A stretch of DNA of 64,000 nucleotides from Metellina segmentata (Eukaryota > Arthropoda > Arachnida > Araneae > Tetragnathidae): positions 9,742,137 through 9,806,136 of the forward strand of contig OX375872.1 of the NCBI GenBank assembly GCA_947359465.1, in the 5' to 3' direction. Shown here one piece after another: positions 9,701-18,120 of the stretch (position 1 is the stretch's first letter; every line of letters starts with the position of its first letter). The notes beneath the pieces were generated by a model. The model had not been told where the DNA came from and ran no database searches. It saw nothing but the letters and a program-made list of their open reading frames with translations. The position numbers and the translations under genes were made by a program.

Positions 9701-10672
9701 TCATTATTCTGCACGTTGATTATAGCGCACTTCCGTTGCAGTTTTCTGGGGAGAGGAATGTATGAGGAGGCAGCTAAAGGTCTGTACGTTGCTGTCTTGA
9801 GCTCCAAGTTTAGAATTTCATCTAAAACCCATCCAGATCCCTTTCCTTCAAATTCCTCATAAGAAGAGAGTACCTTAAACAATAAAAAGAGAAAATTTAT
9901 TTTAAATTATATAGATTATGAAAACAAGCAATTTTTGAAAAAGAATATGTAAAATAAAATAAATAAGAAAAATTAATTAAAAAAAAAGATTTCTTACCTT
10001 CTCAATGGCTGATTCGATGTTTGGAGAAGTTCCGGGTAAAACAATTTCGCATTTGCTACGGAAATGGGAAACACATCGTTCGTCTTCATCCTCAGATATG
10101 CGACGAATGAATTGAACAGTAGCATTTAAGTAATATTTTATACCGTTTTCCGAAACGACGACATCTTGGATTCTCCGTTCCAACTCGGGTTGCACAGAAT
10201 GCAGGAAAACTTGGAGATCCTGGTTGGTTTCCTCGTTTGAGTGAATACAATCAACATCGAACGTATCGAGACATCGCTTTTTCGATGGTACACCTCTAGA
10301 CGTTGAAGCTTTCGACGATGATGGATCAGCGCAATTCCTTTTATTTGCACACTTTCTCTTCGCAGGGTTCTCGTTATCAGGGAGTTTCCTCTTCTGCGGC
10401 TTGTCATGGGTTTTCAAGTGTCTGCTTAAAATATCTTTACGCGTGAAAGTCGTATCACACTGAGGGCATCGATGGCTATCCTTCTCGTGTGTTGATATAA
10501 TATGCCGCAGAAGATTACGGCGTTGTTTGAACTTTTTACTACACACTGTACACGTCAAATCGTCAAAAGGCTCAGGCAGCTGGGTTGAGTTGGCCTCACC
10601 AAAGTCTACAATTGTTGCCACTTCTTCGGTTATAGGTACATCAACTTCTTCAAATTCTTCTTCAAGCGACAT
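6757..10672 (-). CDS. POLB: Protein-primed family B DNA polymerase with N-terminal zinc fingers
   Basis: Exon 1 is 10672-9998 (225 codons, donor GTAAGAA), exon 2 is 9873-6757; both boundaries are phase 0 and the model is 1263 residues. Exon 1 encodes two C2H2 fingers (C41/C44/H57/H62 and C69/C72/H85/H89), a basic stretch KPQKRKL, then the usual Polinton polymerase N-terminal region that continues across the splice. In exon 2, exonuclease motifs are YADFES (about residue 455), HNLKGYDSH (about 597) and CTDVLLLAD (about 744). Polymerase motifs are YLDANNLYG (about 838), NNAVFGKTMEN (about 1000) and FTDTDS (about 1097). A Cys/His cluster with DHDHLTGVYRGAAHNKC lies between the first exonuclease motifs. 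All catalytic acidic residues are intact. Confidence 0.88.
9874..9997 (-). other. Spliceosomal intron in the polymerase gene
   Basis: This 124-base, very AT-rich intron has donor GTAAGAA and acceptor TTTAAG. Splicing keeps frame and places the conserved polymerase N-terminus continuous across the junction, which validates both sites. Confidence 0.8.
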
Positions 10673-10944
10673 TTTCTATGGGCTGAGAGAAAAACATGGG
10701 AGAGCTAGTCTTCTCGGGTAACTTCTCAAATGGGTGAGATATTAGCTGTAGAGGAGTCAAATCTAATTGTAGGTAACCTCTCTCTCAGCACTGATTGATA
10801 TGGTAGAACTCTCCCCGTCGTAGACTATGGTAGCCCCTCCCCCTCTCATATCATTGGTCAGATTTAACCCCCAGGGTCGAGTCAATTCATTATCTTAATG
10901 TAAACACTCACTCATTACTAACCAACAAATATCAACCGTGGGGA

Positions 10945-11446
10945 TTAGGGTGTTGCCAGGAGAGGTTCATCTTCATATTTAATTCTCTACAACCCAGGTA
11001 TTCGTAGCTGAACGGTTATAGCATCTGACTAATCCTCAGCTACGAGTACCTTTTATCCGAGAGAGAGAGATCTCCAGTTCAAATCCGACAAAGATATCAG
11101 CTACTTTATATTTTAAATATTTTCAAATAGGTTATTATTTTCATTCAAAAAAGTGCTAACAGATGGCACCACGAGTAACAATGATGCGAAAAATCAAAGT
11201 CCAAGCTCCACGTGGTTTAGGGTGTTGCCACTCAGCAGTAAAGAAACTTTCTTTTCAAAGTAAATATTTGATATAAATAAACAGCTCAACTCCTGATTAA
11301 ATGTTTTCCATCAGAAGCAGTCATCAAACATCTCAACTAGACTCTCATATCAATGGTAGAAACAAATCAAAGTTCAAAAATGTAAACAAGCCTAAAACAC
11401 GTGTTTTTGAAATTAGGGTGTTGCCACTCAGTAGTAAAGAAACTTT
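10945..11446 (+). repeat. Degenerate direct repeats near the Polinton right end
   Basis: TTAGGGTGTTGCCA occurs at 10945, 11217 and 11413. The last two copies extend to GTTGCCACTCAG[C/T]AGTAAAGAAACTTT, 196 bases apart. The stretch 10673-11640 is otherwise non-coding and probably contains the terminal inverted repeat, whose partner is outside the window. Confidence 0.6.
10997..11050. repeat. Hairpin with 15-bp stem near the Polinton right end
   Basis: GGTATTCGTAGCTGA (10997-11011) pairs with TCAGCTACGAGTACC (11036-11050), with one G-T type position and a 24-base loop. It lies upstream of the polymerase gene in the subterminal region. Confidence 0.6.
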
Positions 11447-11539
11447 ATCCATAAAACAACTCAACTCATTGTTGCTCTCAAACCAAGGAATTCAAGAAAC
11501 CAAAACAAACAACTCAACTCAACTCGAAGCAGGAGGGAA

Positions 11540-11615
11540 AACAACTCAACTCCACGTGACGTCACTAATAGTGCATAAACAACTCACCTCCATGTGACGT
11601 CACCAGCAGGAGGTA
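11540..11615 (+). promoter_or_regulatory. Two 38-bp units, each with a CRE-type TGACGTCA palindrome
   Basis: TGACGTCA is found at 11557-11564 and 11595-11602, exactly 38 bases apart, each inside a repeated block AACAACTCA-CTCCA-GTGACGTCAC. The first copy is preceded by CACGTG, which is an E-box. These match ATF/CREB and bHLH consensus sites; binding is inferred. Confidence 0.45.
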
Positions 11616-11649
11616 AACAACTCAACTAGCTCCGCCGCTCCGCCTGTTC

Positions 11650-12008
11650 TCATATCCGCATTTTCTCTCTACTATTGTTTACATTGGGACCATTAAATCT
11701 GGGACGTGGAAAATTTGGAGTTCTTGGAACTCTACTTTGACCTGGGTATCTTCCATATGCGATGGGAAATCTCGTTGCTTGAGTGTTATTTGTTGCTAGG
11801 TAATTCCTGCATACACTCATAGTGTGTCCAGTTTTCCCACAAAAATGACATGTGACAGTACTCCTGTTTTCATAAACAGCTGTGGAGTGTTGCTCTATTT
11901 GGTTTGCGTCACGAGTTCTTTAAGGTCTGACACCTGTTTTTAAGAATCATTGGGTTTTTGAGGGATCACCACTGAAGGTTTCAATGTTGAAATTAAATTG
12001 TTTCTCCA
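11650..12008 (-). pseudogene. Broken gag fragment with CCHC zinc knuckle
   Basis: Reading the minus strand, the fragment contains a retroviral-type knuckle CHFCGKTGHTMSVC (CX2CX4HX4C) followed by an arginine/proline-rich tail that ends at a stop at 11652-11650. Upstream the frame has one in-frame stop and one frameshift near 11,910-11,960. I see no reverse transcriptase or LTR around it. This is a relic of an LTR retrotransposon gag that starts where the Polinton-like sequence ends, so the Polinton may have inserted into or beside it. Confidence 0.6.
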
Positions 12009-13772
12009 TAGTTACATTATTTGGAATAATATAAAAATATGTTACTCCTGATATTAATGTCTTCATCAGAGACCAATTAGCTCATTAGAATATCACACAA
12101 CAAATACATATCATTTTTAAAATATTCAAAAGTACACTTCTATCCCGATCAGAAAAAACAAATAGGTGAATGAGGCTCTCAGATATTCGATACAAGTACT
12201 CAGTGTGACATTTGTTAAATTAAAATCAAAAATAGGATTGTTAAAATACTGTGGAAAAATGACAAGAATAACACACAATACAAATAATGAAACTCTTGTT
12301 TAAAAGATCTTTCAATTATATTTCAATCAGATAATTAATATAAAATGTTATAAAGACAAAAGACTTGAAATTTTATATTGAAATTAAAATGAAATGGTCA
12401 CAGTGAGTACCCTGATAATCAATCGCAAAAAACTACAAGGACTGGTCAACGGCGCCATATATGGTGAGTAAATTGGAAAAGTGCGGTATTAATTTAAAAT
12501 AACACCGTTAGAATTTATTTTAGAATGGAACTTTGCGTGAATCGCGTTTGGCCTAAAAGTGATCAAGTTAATACATTTTTGTGTTTGCAATACCCAAGCG
12601 TCCTTTTGTGTAGCTTTCTTTTTGCAGGATGAAAATCACCTAGGAAGTAACAAGAAGTATATCTTTTATCGAAGTACCTGGACCAATAGCCCGTTGTGTT
12701 GCTCCAGTACGACGTAAGTTTAATTACCTAATTTCAATACATTCTATGGAAAGAAGTAATAAAATATTTCCCAAGGATTCTATTTTACAGAACTTGTTTT
12801 GTTGCACAGAATGTGCAAATCGAATCGTTCCAAAAGAGGATTGTATTCCAAGGAAAAAGGACCAATAAAATATTTCCATAGGTTGAAAGAATTGTTTCGA
12901 AAGTCATTAACGCGTGAGGTAAAAGTAACACTACACTACTCGGAAATCTCGCGACCTCAGAGTTGATAAAGAAAGCTGGAGGAACAATCAAGTCACAAAA
13001 AAGTACATACCGACACATTTATATAACACGAGTGAGTATATACTTTTGAAATCCTCACTGCTCACTGACCTCAAGAACAAGGCCCAGGAAGCTGAAATGT
13101 AGCATGCTGATTGTTATTCTACTGTAGAGGTGGGCACTAAGAAAGATTTTCGAAAGAGGCCTAAAATTGGACAAGCCCATTTATCAGTTTTCCCAGGGTA
13201 ACAAGACAGAGCGATGAAATTTCGCACGGTGGTATGTCTCATATGTTCACTAAGAAAGGGTTTTCAAAAATATATGCCGCTACTATTCTCTCTGTACTAT
13301 TCTTTGTACATAAAAGAAAATTTCTGCGATGATCTTAAAGAGTACTCCGCAGTGAAGTCCGTTTCAAACTCTTATACCCGTTCCAAAAAAAGTGGCCCCA
13401 AGAGGCCAGCGGAACGATTCTCGGAAACATTCCAATGGTGTCGTACCCCACCCTGTTCGGAAGGAACACATCTCGAATATCGCTCTCGAGTCAAGTGCAT
13501 TTCAAGCCGAGGGATGCATGAGCGTTGACACTCAGGAGTTCCGTTGGTGCACTCGGAGGATACGCCAGTCAGAACTGACATTCTGAACTCGGTGAATTAC
13601 CGAAAATTCTCAATATCGGTTTTGGGATCAGACAAGGCGCGACTGCGGGATTTAACCCTCCGTCAGGCGAATAATTGCAGTCTGCTGTCTTCCCCGCATG
13701 ATTGGTAAACAAATGTTTTTCCTCACGGACCCCTCTTCTAGAATAATTCCAAAATATTACATTACAAAGAAA
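12009..13772. other. Non-coding stretch without recognised features
   Basis: AT-rich sequence with short frames only. I see no gene, tRNA or element with readable ends. The part after about 13,040 is less AT-rich and may be old repeat sequence. Confidence 0.4.
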
Positions 13773-14000
13773 TGGGCTAGTGGTTAAGGTGTAGCCTCTA
13801 GATCGGTAGGTTACTGGTTCGAATCCGGGTCAGGGCATGTATATTTATATACGTATGGTGCAGAGGTGGCTGGCGCACTTTAAAACTGTCGCGGCCGAAA
13901 GTCCTCACGTTGGGTTGGTGTGGAAGTTCGGAGAGTAGGCTGCCAGCTCAGATGTCGTCTCGTCATCTGACCGTGGTTCATAATTACGTGACGATATACC
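13773..14000 (+). repeat. SINE copy, head type B, 3' truncated
   Basis: It has a tRNA-like head with A-box-like TAGTGGTTAAGG and B-box GGTTCGAATCC, followed by the shared body with TCGTCATCTGACCGTGGTTC. It stops before the usual tail. Confidence 0.75.
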
Positions 14001-14039
14001 GAATAGATTAGGCTGGGACGGTGGTAACTAGTTGAAATA

Positions 14040-14600
14040 TAAAGAAATGGATCATGTAATCTTTCTAAAGGATTCTATTCTAAAGAAAGAACCAATAAAA
14101 TATTTCCAGAGGATTCTATCCTGAGGAAAAGGGCCAACAAAAATTTCCAAAAAAAAAGATTACATTCTAAGAAAAAGACTAATAATAATTCTATTTTGAG
14201 GAAAGGACCAATAGAATCCTTTCAAAGGATTCTATTCTGAAGAAAAAATCAATAGGGTCTTTCCAAAGGATTCTATTGTAAGGAACATTTCCAAACAATT
14301 AATATTCGAAGGAAAGGACCTATAGAATCCAAGAAGGTAAATTTTTTCAAATCAGGACCTGGCAGTGATGAAATGAATAAGTTCTTCTCAGGGGTTCACA
14401 CTCATTATTCCACCTTCCAATCTGCAGTCTTCCCTGCATGATTTCGAACAATTTTTTTACCTCACCGACTCAATAGAATCATTCCAAAAGATTATATTCT
14501 TGGAAATGGACACTCTAATCTCCATTCTAAAGAGATAAAGGACCAATCAACTTCTATTCTATTCTAATAAAGTACCAACCACTTCGGCTGCTGCTACCGG
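14040..14600. repeat. Degenerate GGATTCTATTCT / GAAAGGACCAAT tandem repeat
   Basis: The motif pair, about 45-60 bases per unit, repeats roughly nine times with drift. Related stretches occur at 22,540-22,996, 27,930-28,320, 39,745-39,815 and 58,240-58,640. Confidence 0.6.
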
Positions 14601-14721
14601 GTACTTCAATACTTAAAAGCTGCCCTTTGTTTTTTATTACAATTCTTAATACCTTGAATTTTATATACAATATCTACATGAAATCAATTGACCACTCGGG
14701 GGTGAAAATAAAATCTTTCAA

Positions 14722-14830
14722 CCCTTCTGGTCTTTACGAGGTAACTCGTCATTAGCAAAACTGCCCAGATATTGATCGACGAGATATCTCGTCATTAGCA
14801 AATTGTGTCAGATATTGATACACGATAGGG
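14722..14830 (+). mobile_element. piggyBac-type MITE flanked by TCAA
   Basis: The 109-bp copy begins CCC and ends GGG and carries CGACGAGATATCTCGTC. It is flanked on both sides by TCAA (14718-14721, 14831-14834) where other copies have TTAA. Confidence 0.6.
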
Positions 14831-15016
14831 TCAACACATATGGGGATGGTCGCGAACTGACCCCTCTTCCTGAAAACGATCCATCACACATCTAATCATC
14901 GATTCGCTTGGAGATTTTCACGTCATAATGGCGGATGGCTCGTTGGGTCACAATTATTGACCCCTGCTTTGACAGTAAAATTTCGCAATTTGTGTTCGCT
15001 GTTTGGCTTCCCAGGG

Positions 15017-15237
15017 TAAGGTAGGTAGATATTTAATGAAAATCGCACTGGTGCAGGACAATGGGCTATTGGCGACGGTCCGGGATAAAACTGCGAAAGG
15101 AGGTTCGAGGACAAACACCGTGTAATTTTGAGCCACTTTTACCCTCTTTGTGTACAAAGGTCTTCGGTTGCCCAGAGTTTTCGCCAACCTACGGGTTGTT
15201 AATCGGTTACTCTTTCAACCGGGATGCCGCGGCCTTG
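15017..15237 (-). repeat. SINE copy, head type A, internally deleted
   Basis: The minus strand shows the tail (GTAGGTAG on plus, 15021), the CCGGACCGTCGCCAATAGCC block and a type A head; the central body is missing. Confidence 0.65.
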
Positions 15238-15339
15238 GAAATAGTTGGGTCACTTTCGCTGGCAATGGACAACAGTAATGACGTCATGAGGTCGTTGTCT
15301 GGGGATCCTTTCAGCTACTTTGACTCCTTTTCTCGGAAG

Positions 15340-15513
15340 CCTGGTTGGTAGAGTAACGGAGGGTTGCGAGTTCGAAACTCTGGCTAACCAACGACCTAAA
15401 AATGACGTGGTGTTGTCTTCGGATCTTTTCCTTCGGGGCAGATCCTGGAGCGTCGCTGACAGCCGTTGTGTCGTTCCAGTGCGATGAAAATTAAGCCACC
15501 TGTATAAACCTAC
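15340..15513 (+). repeat. SINE copy, head type A, internally deleted
   Basis: The type A head with GTTGCGAGTTCGAA is joined to the 3' part GACGTGGTGTTGTCTTCGGA and the tail; most of the body is lost. Confidence 0.65.
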
Positions 15514-15521
15514 CTTCCAAC

Positions 15522-15842
15522 TGCCGCGATAGCCCAGTTGGAAGAACAACGGATTAGCACCCAGAGGGGCGCGAATTCGAAACGAAATCAGCAAAAGACC
15601 GTCGCGAACATGGGAGCTGGTGTACGTTAAATAGGTCGTGGCCTCAAATCTTCTCACGTTTGTGTGGTGTGGAAGCTTGGAAAGTGGGGTGCCAGTTCAT
15701 ATGTTATCGTCATCCTACCGTGGTTCAAAATTACAAGGCGTTGTCCTTGAATCTGTCCCTTTGGATTGATCCCAAACCGTCGCTAGTAGCCAGCTGTATT
15801 TTCCAGTATGAAGTAAATTAAACCATCTGTACGTACCTTCCA
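15522..15842 (+). repeat. SINE copy, head type A, near full length
   Basis: Head (CGATAGCCCAGTTGGAAGA), body and tail ending in CCATCTGTACGTACC are all present. Confidence 0.7.
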
Positions 15843-15907
15843 GCAAAATAGAAAATGGTTTTATTGCAGTTCTTACTTTTTCGGATAATCAGTTACTTTT
15901 AAGCCCT

Positions 15908-15962
15908 GTCCACACTGGACACGCTGCACTGCGGCAGCAGGGATTACGCGTCCAGTGTGGAC
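15908..15962. repeat. Nested hairpin (cruciform-like)
   Basis: GTCCACACTGGACACG (15908-15923) pairs with CGCGTCCAGTGTGGAC (15947-15962) with one mismatch. Inside, GCTGC and GCAGC pair as well. It may be a tiny MITE; I see no clear target-site duplication. Confidence 0.55.
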
Positions 15963-17054
15963 GGTGAATTTTTAGTTCACTCGCGCACACCGTACGATCA
16001 ACCACCGGGGCCATCGGGAAGAAACGGCGCTGGGAACATAGAAATATTTATTTTTCTTCAGATTTTAAAGTGATAGTTGATTCAGACCGTTCCTAATCGG
16101 TATGATGGGTGTACATAGTAAAAGAAAAATGAGATGGGCTTCTTCTCTTCTGACTTCACGATATACGAGTTTTAATTACTCTTATGGGATTCACAGGCGT
16201 TTTCTTGTTGTCCGGCAATTGTAAGGTGTTTTAACAGTTCGAGTTTGTTGTTTTTTAGTTTAACAGTTCTACATTATTTATCGCGGGTCAAAAGATAAGC
16301 TTTACTTTAATATATTTCACACGACCAGTTAAGTAGTCTATTTGTAAGAATTGTTTAGCCATACATCGTTGACGATTAAATCTTATCAGATGAGAAAATG
16401 TGAGTGTGCGTGTAATATGTCCATATCATTGTCAAAATTGATGTGTCCATCCGTGTGTATTTCGACCAGTCATTCCTAAAGTGGTCTATATCGACCCCCA
16501 GGGGTCGACTCTGACCTGCAAGGGGTCCATGTCAGTGAAAAAAATTGGGTATGCATGAGATGCAAATGGAGGTCTACGAGTTAGGCAGGCCGTCACCAAA
16601 ATTTTGGCTTCCCGTAAATGTAATAATCCACCTAACAGAGATAGTACCTATGTATACGTAATACTTTCTTATAACAGAGACATATACATTTCCTAATTAT
16701 ATGTATATTTCATAAAATTGTGTAAGTAGGCTATTCACTTTGTAATCGCAGTACAGGTAACTTGTGCTGGGTATTTATAATATTAAAATTATAGAATAGT
16801 ATACCCAAACATGGAAAGCACAAAATTCAGTTTTTCATGAAAATAATGCTATGTGTTTTCATCTCAAAGCAAAGCAAATACAACTCAAAAGGGCATCTTA
16901 AGCAAGGCGTTATTCAAACTGTTACTGCAACTCACTTATTTCAATCGGATCCAGCCAGATTTGACATTTAATCAATCTAATACATTTGTATTCATGATTA
17001 CTTACTTACTCACTACTTTGTTCGATAATATGCGAACTTGCACCGGATATCAAT

Positions 17055-17382
17055 TAGGGATGCGACATCGACAGCAAAACATCGATGTTTTTCATAAAAC
17101 ATCAATGTTTTGAAAACATCGACATCGATGTCGCATCCCTACTTTCAGACCCTTCAACCTTGACCACTTCAGTCTAAAAATATGTTCAATTTACTGATTA
17201 TGAAAATTATGTTACTTGGTTATTTTTAAAATTTTTATAATGGTACTTTTTTTATTTAAAAATAAAACATCGACAGTTATAAACATTGATGTTACAAAAA
17301 CATCGACTCCAATACATCAATGTTAAATACATCAAAAAAACATCGATGTTTTGAAAACATCGACATCGATGTCGCATCCGTA
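17055..17382. mobile_element. hAT-type MITE, CATCGATG-rich
   Basis: The 328-bp element begins TAGGGATGCGACATCGA and ends TCGATGTCGCATCCGTA. Flanking octamers ATATCAAT and ATATTAAT match at 7 of 8. The interior is full of CATCGATGTTTT-type inverted motifs. A relative lies at 30333-30977. Confidence 0.8.
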
Positions 17383-17979
17383 ATATTAATGAGTGAGTAA
17401 AGGAATAGAAAGAAATCAGATATGTAAATGTTCAACATCGAAAACATCTTAGTTATTCAGTCAGCCACCGCATTGATTTAGATTGTGAGTTCCTCTTTTT
17501 CTCTGCCAAAAGTAAGCATGAAAACAGACGCGCACTTGCGGTGTAAGAATAAAAGATAATTTAGTTTATTTCATATGGGGGGGGGGGTGCAACAACAGGT
17601 GCGTAAGGCAGGCACATAGCGGAATGGGATATAAACACTTTCTCTACCTACATATCATTAAGTGAGTGAGTGAGGCACATATTTTCGTATAGTTGACTGT
17701 ATCTGGTCTGAATATAATTATATTTGGTTTTGTAGACACAAAATTAACCACAAACACACTGAACCAGCCACGAAAATGTGTTTGTGATTACTTTTGTAAC
17801 GAATATATACATTTTGTATTTGGTAATCGAGTACTTCGGATATTTAAAGAATCGGATAATTTTGTATCGAATAGAAACTATTCGCACACCACTATGTCAT
17901 TTGTTTCCCGAATTTTGAGAAAAAAAGTGCCAAGCAAATATTTTTAAAAATATAAATAGATAACTAGGAAATACCACAG

Positions 17980-18120
17980 TGGATTTTCAATCCATACGGT
18001 GACGTTGAAGAAACAGATGTCATGTTACATGATGAACTGATCGGAATAATCACCAACGAAGAACTTAAGGTGCAGTTTAGAGAGAGATATCAGCAATTCT
18101 GGCTTCAGAGAGACATACCT
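17980..18120 (+). pseudogene. hAT transposase C-terminal region, first piece
   Basis: Forty-seven codons include NPYGDVEETDVMLHDELIGI and FRERYQQFWLQRDIP, typical of the C-terminal region of ZBED5/SCAND3-like hAT transposases. The frame is broken at 18120 by the inserted TIR element and resumes at 20893. Confidence 0.75.

Larger units (their letters stand above)
1..11640. mobile_element. Polinton/Maverick (adintovirus-type) element, left end outside window
   Basis: The block combines a double-jelly-roll-type major capsid protein, an adenain-like cysteine protease, an FtsK/HerA-type packaging ATPase and a protein-primed family B polymerase, which together define Polintons and adintoviruses. 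Structural genes are on the plus strand (1-4783) and the polymerase and a PC4-like gene on the minus strand (4989-10672). All reading frames are open, which suggests a young insertion. The integrase expected in a complete element is not seen and should lie before position 1. The right terminus is not resolved; repeated non-coding sequence runs to about 11,640 and a gag relic begins at 11,650. Confidence 0.9.

Noticed and set aside
10997..11090. tRNA gene in the Polinton subterminal region
   Set aside because: An A-box-like TAGCTGAACGG and B-box-like AGTTCAAATCC are present, but the acceptor and T stems do not pair and the first part folds better as a simple hairpin.
1..11640. Polinton integrase
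   Set aside because: I looked for a DDE integrase or chromodomain in all frames and found none; it is presumably left of the window.
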